In this document: positions 13,601-23,922 of the stretch, piece by piece
How positions within the stretch are numbered: the stretch's first letter is position 1
Layout of the letters: every line of letters starts with the position of its first letter
Assembly (NCBI RefSeq): GCF_009870125.1
Contig: NC_046680.1
Span: 21,905,501-21,969,500 of the forward strand
From: Drosophila pseudoobscura
Lineage: Eukaryota > Arthropoda > Insecta > Diptera > Drosophilidae
Direction of reading: 5' to 3'
DNA length: 64,000 bases
The notes under the pieces: model-generated
Database searches by the model: none
Told to the model about the DNA's origin: nothing
Seen by the model: the letters and a program-made list of their open reading frames with translations, nothing else
Made by a program: the position numbers and the translations under genes

Positions 13601-16139
13601 AGTTTCCTTCTTGAGAGGAACTGTGGATGGACTGGCCTTCTGCTGCATGGCCAATGGCTGTGCGCGCGTCCGGATGCCCACGTAGTACGTGCCCGGCAGC
13701 TCTGTACCGTCCAAGTGGCGCACTATGACGGGCCCCACGGTCTGGTTGAAAATGAGGCGCACTAGGCGAGGGAACTGCATGTGATTGACCACCGAAAGCT
13801 TGCCTGCCTTCTGGCAGTGCGACAGGTAGATCCTGTAAAGCTCCTGCTGCTCCAGGCGAAACTCGTGACCGGCGCCAGCCCTCTCGTATGTGGCTCCCAG
13901 CCAGGCCAGAGCGTACTGCTCATCGTCGTGTGTGAAACTCTGCGGTGCGGATGGTGGAGCTGGCAGGGCCATGGAGACCACGCCTGGCGGCAGTATAACC
14001 TGCGGCAGACTGGGTACTGGCAGCGGCATAGGAACCTGCGGTAGACTGGGAACAGGAAGAGTAGGCACTGTTTGCGGCAGAGGCACAATCTGCTGCTCAG
14101 TGTGGGGTTGCAGGACCTGTGTCTGGGCGGGCGTCGGTATGGGCAGAGCGACAGGCGGCTTGGCGACCACTTGGGCAGATGGTGGTGCAGCTGGCGTGGC
14201 AGCTGTAGGATTGGTGGCATTCGTGGCCAAGGAATTAATCAGATTCCCCGGGACCATCTCCACGACGCGCATCAAAATGCAACCGTCAGCTCCATAGGTC
14301 TGCGCCTCGACGGATATCAGAGCCACAAGCTGGTCGACCAGGCCGCGCACCTGCATCAACAGAGAGCAGGGACGGGCTCCGAGCGAGCTCAGGGCATAGA
14401 TCGCTTCCAGAGTGAAGATAAGCAGCATCACATCCGTTAGCGATAGCAGCAGCATGGCGCGCTGATAGAAGTCCAGGCCCAGGCAGCGGTTCATATACTG
14501 GGAATTGCCTTCCTTGCCACACAGCTTATATATGATCTCGAGGCAGCTGATAATGACAGCTCGGTCGTTGGAGTCGATTCCTTCGCAGAGTGTGGCCAGC
14601 AGATTCCGCGACAACTCGTCCGTAGTGGGGTCCTGCAGCTCAAACTGGTTCGCCAGATTGCCGGCCGTCTCCAGAGCCTGGATGTGGATGTTGCCTGAGG
14701 AAATCGATCGTTGTTAAGTGTACGTGAAATGGTTTTAAGGGCAGTAAACTTACTCCAGCGAACATTGGCACCCATGACCAGATACCGCCACAGTGTGCGA
14801 TTGGAGCCCAAAGGTATTTGATTCTCTTGGTGGAAACTGAGCGCCCGCACGAGCTGCACGATCTGGAGCACGCGCTGGCCCATGCGCTCGTCGGTGCCAT
14901 TGCTGCGGCGCAGATTTAAAAAGTCCAGCTCATCGCATGCCGCCAGCAGCTCGCTGCGGGCATTGGAGGAGTTCTCCTGCTCGTCCTTGTCCTCTTTGCT
15001 GATGAGCCCATTTTCCAGCCAGGCTTGCTCGTCGGTGTAGAGCTCGAGGACCTGCGGCTTGTCGTAGAGCAGATCGCGCCAGAAGTTGTGCTGCGAGTGA
15101 CGTCGCACTTCTGCGTAGCTGTGCTGGAACAACTTGCGTATGGTGTAGTCCGCATAGACGCCCAAATGGGCCAAAAGTACGTCCAGCAGCTTGGGGCAAT
15201 CGGCCAGTTGGAGGGTGTGCCGCACTTCGTTGGCCATCAGGGTGCACACGTTGATGGCAAAGTCCTGCTCGTTGGGCAGCGGCGAGAGCAGGGACAGCAA
15301 CAGCTTCTCGTAGCTGCTGTGCTTGTGGAGCTGTGTGGACATCTTGTACTGCCTTCGGCGGTCCACGTTCACGATGTGCTGGCGTTGATTGTAGGACATG
15401 GGCACTGCTGGCAGTGTGGAGTGCGAGGATCCAAAGATGCTGCCCAGCCCGCCGCCTCCTACGGCCAGTGCTCGGGATCGGGCCCGTCCACTACCCATCT
15501 CAGCATTCTCAATCGCCGCCTCTAGAGCCTCCATTTTGTCCGGATCCTCGCCAAAGAAATTCAGGCGCTCGTACTTGTCTAGGTAGCGTCGGTAGATGTG
15601 CTTGATGCCTGCCGTACCATTGACACAGCGTTCTCTTAAGGTCTCCATGGCACTGTAAACTTCGTCCCACTCGTCACGCATGTTAACCTTGTTGAAACCA
15701 CCCCGATCTGTGACTTCAGTGTAGAGTTTATACAAGTCCACATGCTTGCCACTGATCTTGGCCGCATGGGTCAATGCAGTGCTGCGGGTGATGGGATTGG
15801 ATAAACAAACAATGATGATAGATTAAGGGATATTTGAACGGATCAAAATCAATATTAATACCCGCGTCGCTCGTGGAACTGCTGCAGATCACGCCAGAAC
15901 TCTTCCGGCGCCGACGCAGGTTTCCCTGCAGTATTCTCCGGCGTGAAAGGGGCCGGGGTCTGCGGTTGCTGTTGGTATGCATTTCTGGCGCGCAAAGGCG
16001 TTGTTGTTGCTATCATTCCGAGCCCCTTTGCCGGCGACTGCTGCTCGATTTGCTGGGCGTTGTTGTTGTTGCCACCCAAGGCTGCCGCTGCAGGCAGCGA
16101 CTGCAGCAGTACGCGTACATTATCGATGTTTGAGGTCAT
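10640..16139 (-). CDS. Bap170: Bap170, ARID/RFX subunit of the PBAP SWI/SNF complex
   Basis: Five exons join in frame to 1695 residues: 15862-16139, 14754-15781, 12809-14694, 11676-12602 and 10640-11608. The ARID DNA-binding domain spans about residues 77-185. It begins EEFWRDLQQFHERRG at the end of exon 1 and continues as KHVDLYKLYTEV in exon 2. An armadillo-like helical region follows. An RFX-type winged helix lies at about 690-775 (YALAWLGATYERAG). A long glutamine- and proline-rich linker occupies exons 3-4. A pair of C2H2-type zinc fingers sits near 1485-1560 (FICDWRNCPRRKF). This is the ARID2 orthologue, which defines PBAP rather than BAP remodelling complexes in the nucleus. Length and architecture match the melanogaster gene. 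Confidence 0.95.
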
Positions 16140-16288
16140 GTTCAGCTACTCGCGGACAAGTAACACTTAAGACATTGTTTAAAATAATAAGACACGCAAA
16201 TGCAACGCAACTAAAATTAGCTTAAAAAATTCAACAAAAATTACAACGCGACGCGGACGCGCTCAGCAGATGTTGAAAATCAGATTTA

Positions 16289-16470
16289 TCGATCAAATAT
16301 ACCGAAAGTACGTCACAAATTTCAAAATATACCGTAAATATACTGACGAATGATTTGTATTCAAGTTGCATCATATTCCTCGATTTTGATATTCCGTCGA
16401 ATATTACTATCTAGCTAAGACACTCAACTCTGAACTCATAGTTTTATCCAATTATTAAATCAGGAATTCG
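16289..16470 (-). repeat. GGTATATTT-type dispersed repeat (copy C)
   Basis: On the minus strand this reads TTCGACGGAATATCAAAATCGAGGAATATG, split here by description into its two boxes, followed by GTATATTTACGGTATATTTT and CGGTATATTTGATC. Its proximal end is about 150 bp upstream of the Bap170 ATG. Its left half shares the CCAATAATTGGATAAAACTATG box with the copies at 27250, 31480 and 50490. Confidence 0.75.
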
Positions 16471-16574
16471 ATGCTGATCTCGAGTTGGTATTCTACACGG
16501 TTTCAACATTGGTGCATTAGACAAGAGGGTTAACAGTATAAAATTTGCAAGGTGTGTGAACTAGACATGGTGGC

Positions 16575-16700
16575 AAAAAAATCAGTGTGACGACCCTCAG
16601 AAATATGTAATCCGAAAACACACATTTTTAAAATATACCGATGAAAAACGAACTTAGCGAACTTAAGCCGCCTTGATTTAAACAGGAAAAAAAACTTTCA
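16575..16700 (-). repeat. GGTATATTT-type dispersed repeat (copy D) with TCACACTG end
   Basis: On the minus strand it runs from the AAGTTCGCTAAGTTCG box through ATCGGTATATTT to CATATTTCTGAGGGTCG and ends in GTCACACTG (16583-16591). It is the second copy in tandem orientation behind Bap170. The rest of 16701-17048 has no recognised element. Confidence 0.75.
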
Positions 16701-17048
16701 TTTCTTCAGCGACTTCCGGGCGGATGTAATAGATCGGTTTGAGTTTGAATTACAAGTAAACACGGAATCCAAAAAAACCTTAATTCGATTTGCTTTCTCG
16801 TTGGCGTCGGTCCGTGCTCCTCTATGTTTGATAATAGGAAATCGATTCACTCCCCTTAAAATTTGGCTGAAAAATGGGATAACGTAGGAATTCTGATAGA
16901 GCCACTCAAAACTTATCGGATATAAATTAGTAGTTTAATATTTATTTTCGCATTTTACAAAATAAAGATCCCGTCACCAGCACTCATTATGATAGATATA
17001 ATTACGGTCGATCTGAACAGGAATAAAAATATTAGCCCCTCCTCAGAG

Positions 17049-17555
17049 CTAACATTCTTTATACTTGACGCACTTCCAGCAACATTCGGGGTATGTCGTC
17101 TCCGTATTTATGCCATCAGTTTCGCACTCAGCGAAAGTGGCTGGCTCTTGGCAGCTGGAAGGATGAGATTGATGTTCGGTATTCGAACTGAACCAGAAAT
17201 ACAATTGCGGGAATACTTACTAAATAAGCTGAGCTGTTGGCCTATATTTATATAAAATACAATTAAGAATTCCACAATAAGCTCTCGGCTTCATCGTGAA
17301 ACCCACCGGTACAGTGGTATTATCAAATAGGTTTTTATCTTCAATATGGCATATTGTTTTATCTGAAGAATACTCGTACGTTTTATAACTATAAGTTACA
17401 TAATGTCCTGGCCTATCCCACCAATACGACTGTCCTATCCAGTTGGAACCTATTTTGATGACGTAATACCTATTTCTGGCATCATGGTAAGTTACCAAGG
17501 TATTCACGACCGAAACGCCCACCAAAAGAATGAAGAGGTTCTTAAGGATACTCAT
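17049..17555 (-). CDS. Secreted single-domain von Willebrand factor C (SVWC) protein
   Basis: Two exons, 17221-17555 and 17049-17154, with a 66-nt intron having GTAAGT and TTCCAG ends, give 146 residues. The N terminus MSILKNLFILLVGVSVVN is a signal peptide. The C-terminal half has the SVWC cysteine pattern: GFTMKPRAYCGILNC, then YCQEPATFAEC, then YPECCWKC and a final KEC. The YPECC-x-x-C signature is diagnostic of the family that includes Vago. SVWC proteins are secreted and often respond to infection or diet in arthropods. The middle part, which is aromatic-rich with YYV and YWW, is unusual for a minimal SVWC peptide and may be lineage specific. The gene has its own TATA box. I cannot name an orthologue. 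Confidence 0.82.
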
Positions 17556-17602
17556 TATTAGGCTCCTCTTTTACTCAATGAAAAGGCCTTTAGCTGAGGC
17601 TG

Positions 17603-17611
17603 CCTTTTATA
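17603..17611 (-). promoter_or_regulatory. TATA box of the SVWC gene
   Basis: The minus strand reads TATAAAAGG here, about 50 nt upstream of the ATG at 17555. This leaves room for a very short leader. It supports the two-exon model as a real inducible-type gene. Confidence 0.7.
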
Positions 17612-18562
17612 GAACAAAATGGCAAATAAATTCTGCAGCTAGAATTGGGAGACCACTTGCGACTGCCATGAAAACTAAGGCTTAGCCTGCTCAACATGCT
17701 GCAATTATAACGAATTGGATATAATAAATATATTTCCTGAGAAATGTAAGCGGATGCCCTTCTTTTGGCAGTTACATGATCCGTCAAATTCCAACTAATA
17801 ATCGCTAGCGAAATGCAATTCCGTCGATCACATATGTACATGAACATATATAAATTGTTTTTATTAGAAGCCGTGAAATGAAATATGGTTCTGGTGCTCT
17901 GGTGATTCAGCTGCTTGGAATGCCGGCCCTTGCCAGCATGAACTACCGATAATGTATACCTATCTATCCTTTGAAATATAATTTGTGGCAGTTCCTGTTG
18001 AACTATCCTGTCCTCTGCAGTTCTTGTTCTGCATAGTGGTGAAAAGGGGGGAGAATACTAAAAGGAAAATGTCTTTGGCAATGCTTAAATCTCTTTTGAC
18101 TGCAAAATCTGCTTTTACTTTCCGTATAGAGATAGAGATACGCTGGCCAGAAGAATCGCGAGGATTTAATAATGTTCTGATCAGTATTCATAACAAATTC
18201 ATTTCAAATGAAAATATCCAATGCCTCCAGTAGTAAAATACCAAATTGGTTGTATTTAAAACTTTTTGTTAATCATTTCATAAAATGAAATGTGTCCGAT
18301 ACAATTTTCGTCTCTCCATTTGTGCATATTCTGCCTCCTGTTTTTGGTAAGTACCAGGGGTTGCTGTTATCATTCCACCATGCAACCTGACACTGCCCAG
18401 CTGAAGGAATCCCAATTCCAGATGATCCACAAGATGATCCGCTCTACATGGAGCTCACGGAGCCCATTGAATGTAATGTTTCCAAGATAATAGATTCTAG
18501 ACAGCGGCACCGAGTGAGCGCTCAATAGCATATAATATCGATGCTTTTCGGAGCATTCACGA
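17612..18562. other. Spacer between the SVWC gene and Fmo-2
   Basis: No recognised gene. A possible two-exon reading lies on the plus strand near 18290-18350 (ending at a GTAAGT donor) and from about 18402 (after a CCCAG acceptor) to a stop near 18490-18535. It is too short and matches nothing I know. See the findings. Confidence 0.4.
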
Positions 18563-18568
18563 TTTATT
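18563..18568 (-). terminator. Fmo-2: Polyadenylation signal of Fmo-2
   Basis: AATAAA on the minus strand, about 66 nt after the Fmo-2 stop codon. It is the first canonical hexamer downstream of the gene. Confidence 0.6.
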
Positions 18569-18633
18569 GAGTTATTTATACATATTCAACTACAAGTACG
18601 CTAAAAGTAGAAGAGGGGAGGGGCGAAACAAGC

Positions 18634-20695
18634 TTAATTGGTAATTTTGCCATTCTTCAAAAAGTTTTCATCATCTACGATCGTATAGCGGTTGGTGCGA
18701 TATGTGTCCAATTCGAAGATGTACTTCTTACCGCAGTCCTTCATCAATTTAAGAATAACAGGCTTGATATTATCTATGCCTGCCATACGAGCCAGCTCGT
18801 TGTAGTAGTCAAACTGAAAATAAAGGCCAAAAACAAGTCAATAGCGTGCAGGAAGGAGGATCTTATGTGTCAGGCAATGCTCACCTGTCGCTCGCCCATT
18901 TGATGGGCCTTTTTGCGATTGTAAACGCCACAGTCCCACCGCTGCCCAATCTCCTTCTCCAGCTCGGCGATCATCTGCTCGCGCGGCGGCAATTCGCGCT
19001 GGCCCGTGAAGAACTTCAGCGTGAAGCGGACTTGCATGTCAAATATGTGTGTGGGTATCACATTGAAAGGCAGCCCGATGAAGGCCATCGTCGGATTGTT
19101 GATGTTGATGCAGTGCTTCCATAGGGGCTGCACAAAGTTGTCTATCACCTGAATGCCAACGTCCGTGCTGAGGCAGGGGAATGTGTACTTGTAGCCGGTG
19201 CAGAACATCACATGGTCGAACGACTCGCTGCTGCCGTCCTTAAAAAGGGCGCCATTCTTAGTGAAGCGCTCCACATCGGTTTTCTGCGTCACATTTCCCA
19301 TGAACGCTGTGTTCGGCGTAGTGGCTAGGTGGTGGCTTAAGTAGACATGTTTGGCTTCCACGCGGACATGATTTGTGATGTCCATGCCACTGGGACCGGC
19401 GCCAATGATTAGCACCTTATCGTCTGCAACGATGCAAAGAGAGAATTTAGTTATATATATGATATGATATGATATGATATACACTCGTTTTATATGTATG
19501 TATGTATGTATAGCTCGCTCTCTTGCTATCAGTCGCATCCACTAAAGAAACACGTGCATCGGACTACGGCTACCCACAGAAACCCAAAACACTCATTATG
19601 TCACACACTTGACTACGGCGATGGCGATTCCCGTCAACAACAGTCCGAGCCGAGCCGAGCAGAGCCTTATCATTATCTCCTCTTTAGTCGAGAGTGCCCC
19701 GTATTATTTATGAAGGGAAGACAGAAGTGGGACTCTGCCCAGACCAGACCAGACCAGGCCAGACTGTTGTTGTTGAGTTGTTGTAGTTGCGAAAAAAACA
19801 AAGTATTTTGCGTCTCCAGATTTAGCATTGAGTGCTGTGTTGGCGAATCTAAGAATCGCTCTTACCCTTAAACTTGTCCGCCGTGCGATACAGGTGACTG
19901 TGCATCAGCTTGCCCTCGTACAGATCCATTCCCTCAACATCGGGCATATCTGGCTCCGTGTAGTGGCCGTTGCAGACATAGACAAAGTCGTAGTAAACCG
20001 GATCGCAGGTGTTGGTGTTGTGGTCCCAGATATAGACCTGCGGGTAAACAAGAAAAGTCCCCAAATATCAATAAAGTTTAGTAGGGTGGCCTTCATTGCA
20101 GTAGGGTGGGCTATGCGAACGAAAACAAATCCGAATGCTGCCTGTGACGTCGGTACCAACCTCCCAGTCATCCAAACGAGGACGCACTCTTATCACCTCG
20201 TGCTGGAGCTTGATGTGGGGGCCTAGCTTGAAGTGTTCCGCATACGAGCGCAGAAAGTTCAAAACCTGATGGGATGTAATGAAGGAGTCCTCGATATCGT
20301 TGTCGTACGCATAGTCAGGATACCCCATCACTTCCTTGGGCAGGTTTGTCCTTAAAACGAATAGAGTTTAGCATTTCTTCATATGTACATATCTCTGTCC
20401 GAAAGTCCTATCAACCTACCGCAATCCCTCGTACATACTGCTGTGAACCTCGTCGTAGTCATTCTTTGGCATTTCCTCGGAGAATATCCAGGTGCCACCG
20501 ATCTCCCTGCCCCTTTCATAGGCCACCGCCTCCAGTCCCGCCTCCAAAGAGTTTTTCAAAGCGCACAGACCCGCAGTTCCAGCTGAAATTTGACGATTGA
20601 AAACGATTCAGATTGCCACAGATTGAGCATTGGCTCTTACCTCCTATTACACAAACGCGACGTTTCCTGTCCACGGGGTTCGGGTTTTTGATCAT
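18634..20695 (-). CDS. Fmo-2: Flavin-containing monooxygenase
   Basis: Six exons join in frame to 432 residues: 20641-20695, 20420-20582, 20161-20350, 19866-20037, 18885-19423 and 18634-18813. The FAD-binding Rossmann motif spans the first intron (VCVIGAGTAGL after joining). The TNLPKEVMGYPDY segment in exon 3 is typical of insect FMOs. The NADPH-binding motif in exon 5 reads VLIIGAGPSGMD. FMOs use FAD, NADPH and O2 to oxygenate soft nucleophiles such as amines and sulphides, and are usually bound to the endoplasmic reticulum. The length is that of the short insect FMOs, which lack the vertebrate C-terminal anchor. The match to melanogaster Fmo-2 is by recall. The intron at 19424-19865 carries simple repeats (GATAT near 19460, CCAGA near 19740). 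Confidence 0.92.
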
Positions 20696-21945
20696 TTTGA
20701 CGAGCAGTGTTTCTCTCTAAAAGGTTAAAATAAATTCCTGAAATAGCCAAGTTTTAATTCCAGCACGTCTGGCTCTGCGTCTCACCATTGACTAACTGAG
20801 GGGCTCGAGCTTTCACAGATAGTATAGAGCTGGAGAGGCACTATTCTATGGCTATGCCCTGCACATTGTCGGCGAGTCGAATTGCTTGATTTTGTGAGGG
20901 ATTTGGCCGGCAGCTGATAAGGCATTGGCATTTATATTGTATTGCTCTGCATACTATGATACTATAGGGGATTGCGCGAGGCGCCAACAAACCCCTTCGT
21001 TGTGAAAGTAATCAGTATCAGTCGCTGTTGTCAATGACATAACAACGACGGCGACGTCGGCGTCGACATCGGTGTTTCGGTTAGTATGTCTGTATATATG
21101 TATGTAAGTATGTATGCCTATGACGAACATCTGCCTGATGAGATGAAACTAATCACGATTCTCGGCGGACAAACAACGTTTCTGCGTGAAGACGCGCTGA
21201 TAAGACCATAGATTGAGATTTGGAGAAGACCCCCCTTTCGGCGCTGATGTTCACAGTCTCGGAGAGGAGTCACTGTGTCAATTAAGTTTATCAGCCCAGT
21301 TACGTAGCTCATATAACTATGACCTCCACCACGAGATCTATCCATATCTTACATCAGTATGTGTGCATGTGAGTGTTTCGAGTGCACGCCAGGTCCGGTT
21401 GTTTCATCAGAATCGATCGGGAAGTAATTAATTTGATTCAGTCACATATGAAGACATCGTTGGGAATTACAATTACAATGTAAGCAGGCCGCAGGGAAGC
21501 CCATCGGGGAGTTGATTTGCTTGGGTCGTGCTCTCAGAGATTAGGTGTGAAGAAGCCAAGTAATTGTTATTGCTTTGATAATAGATAAGATTGGTGGTCG
21601 TCGCTATGGGGTGGTGGAAACTGAACTCCCAGCATAAGCATGCATTGACAGCTGTTTTTGATAATTAAGATTATGCTTGGTGGTGAAGGACTTTCTATGG
21701 TCCGATTTTGATCACGTTTTCAGATAATCACCATGCAAAACATTTAGAAGTACCTTTGAACTTGAAAATTGGAAAAAATTCTAGGCAATTAACATATGTA
21801 TGCGTTAATTATTGCTACATTGTTCAAAGTTTTTATTTTAATCTGGCGCCAAGGCTGTTTTAAACTGGAGTAAGAGCAGTTTTCCTCTGAATGTCAAAAG
21901 TGATATCGATAGCCACGATCATTTTAAAGTTTCCGCAAAATTAAC
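20696..21945. other. Intergenic region upstream of Fmo-2
   Basis: No coding sequence recognised. It includes short ACGGCGACGT-type simple sequence near 21040, TATGTA repeats near 21095, and a TATCGATA word at 21904-21911 of unknown relevance. Confidence 0.5.
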
Positions 21946-23000
21946 GAGGGGGAACGTTGTGAGTTGCTGCGGACACCGCAACTCTACAGTTATACCCGAT
22001 ACTAAGTCTGTATGGCTCTCCTCCGGCAGACGCCGCAATTATTAAACGACACGACAAAGAGTGCGTGCGAGAGAGACAGAAAATCAGTCTGAGCGTGACG
22101 TCGGGCGCTGCGTAGCCAATGCAAATTGATTTGTTCCTTTTGGCTACAAAAATTATCTGATCTGATCCAGATTCAGCAATCTGATAGATATGGTCGTTAT
22201 CTATGATTCTGCGTTTTTAGTTTTCTCAAATCTGCAATATTGTGGATGCAACAGATTTTCGTCCTTTGTGTGGGCGGAAGGGGGTGGGGCGAAATTTTGA
22301 GATACACGTTTTATAGTGAGATCTAAGAGAAGTGCGGATTCCAAATTTGGTTACTCTAGCGTTAATAGTCTCTGAGATTTGTGAATATCCCCAGATTTGC
22401 ATCCTTTGCGGGGGCGGAAGGGGGTGTGGCGAAATTTTGAAACAAACTGGTCTCGGTCTGATATATTAGGAGTGTGGATACCAAATTTGGTTGCTCTAGC
22501 TTTTATAGTCTCTGAGATCTAGGCGCTAATGTTTTACTCTAAGGAAAGCCGCCTATGCTACGTGTGCGTTAGAGAGAGACAGGGCGAGAAAAAATGAAAT
22601 TGTTTTCTTGATGCTGGCTATAATAATAATACGATCCAATTCAGATTCTGCAGTCTAAAAGATATGGTCATTCTCTACGATTCTTTCGCCGGAAAGGGCG
22701 GGAAAGGGCGGGGCAAAGTTTTGAAATATTTTTGTAGCAGTGACATATCACAGAAGTCTGGATCCAAAACATCGTTGCTCTAGCTCTTATAGTCTTTGAG
22801 CATTAGGCGCTGAAGGGGACGGACAGACGGACGGACAGACAGACATGGCTCAATCGACTCGGCTATTGATGCTGATCAAGAATATACATACATGTATATA
22901 CTTTATGGGGTCGGAAACGATTCCTTCTGGACGTTACACACATCCACTTTTACCACAAATCTAATATACCCCAATACTCATTTTGAGTATCGGGTATAAA
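21946..23000. mobile_element. DINE-1-like (Helentron-associated) non-autonomous element
   Basis: The element begins near TTATACCCGATACTAAG and ends near GAGTATCGGGTATAA, giving short inverted ends that contain TATACCCGATACT. The interior has GATCAAGAATATACATAC and GGGTCGGAAACGATTCC, a tract of GGACAGACGG units, and the words GGCTCAATCGACTCGGC. These are hallmarks of the DINE-1/INE-1 family of Drosophila. Three diverged subunits with a GGGCGGAAGGGGGTG box recur at about 22270, 22405 and 22690. The element carries no open reading frame, as expected for a non-autonomous rolling-circle relative. Its preserved ends suggest moderate age. The exact limits are uncertain by some tens of bases. Confidence 0.8.
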
Positions 23001-23149
23001 AATAAACAATCCGCTGTGCGTTTTTACCCTATTTTCATTTGATACGCATAATTTTTGTATGCTCAGCTCTCTAGCTTTCAGTATGATTGCTATTTATGTG
23101 TTATCACAAAAACTTTATCTTTTTGCTCAACTTAAACTTTGATTTATCA

Positions 23150-23236
23150 ACAATCCAATAAAAGGGAGTATTTAAAATTACCCAATCTTATAGAAAATTC
23201 ATTAACCGGATATAATTATCAAAATCGAGGAATATG
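23150..23236 (+). repeat. Fragment of the GGTATATTT-type repeat (copy E, distal module only)
   Basis: Contains CAATCCAATAAAAGGGAGTA, then TTTAAAATTACCCA, and ends ATCAAAATCGAGGAATATG. These are the distal boxes of the full copies at 27250 and 50490. The GGTATATTT core is missing here. Confidence 0.65.
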
Positions 23237-23433
23237 ATTGCCGATCATGCACAGAGAACGATTAACCCACTGGCGACCAGTGGGTATTAAAATACTCTCC
23301 ACGAAAATTATGAAGCTTGAATAATATTAACGTAGTTCAGGTGCAAGTTATCGTAGTTTCTTTGTAAATAAAGAGGAGGGATAGGATGGATTTATAAGAA
23401 TAATTTACACATAGTATTATTTTCGGCGGTGTA

Positions 23434-23503
23434 ACTCAAGTTGTTCACCTGTTTAAATAGAGGGGGGCTAAGTGGGCTAAGTTCGTTTTATTCATCGGTA
23501 TAT
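23434..23503 (+). repeat. GGTATATTT-type repeat (copy F) upstream of debcl
   Basis: Reads CCTGTTTAAATAGAGGGGGG, then CTAAGTGGGCTAAGTTCG, then TTCATCGGTATATG. It is on the plus strand, about 420 bp before the debcl start codon, and lacks the later GGTATATTT words. Confidence 0.7.
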
Positions 23504-23922
23504 GATGGGGATCGAAATCGAACCCCACCAACAACAAGTGGTTTTCCTCTGCGTGTCTCATTCGTGTTTGCTGCTCTCCGCTTTGGGCTTCACATTATTG
23601 CCGACTTTTATTTTGTTTCGTCGTTTTATCAGAGCGCTCGATCCCGACCACCTCCAAAAAAGTGCAAAACGAGAGCTGAGCTGAGTTGAGCTTGGGGGCT
23701 GCATGCAAGGCGACAGACGAGACGTCTACTCGTAAAATCTACAATTTCAAAATTACACAACTTACATGAAGGAGAAGCAGCGACAGAAGGGAAGGCATAG
23801 AGTGGCATAGCAGCAGCATCAGCATCAGAAGCAGCCTCAGCTGCAACAATAGCCCAAAGTCTAGTCCATCAAAGTGGCAGTGCATTGTCGAGAGGCAGCC
23901 AAGCATCGCCCGCGAGCACTAG

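Noticed and set aside
12198-14440. Long plus-strand frames opposite Bap170 exons
   Set aside because: They are antisense shadows of the glutamine- and proline-rich coding sequence and have the compositional bias of such shadows.
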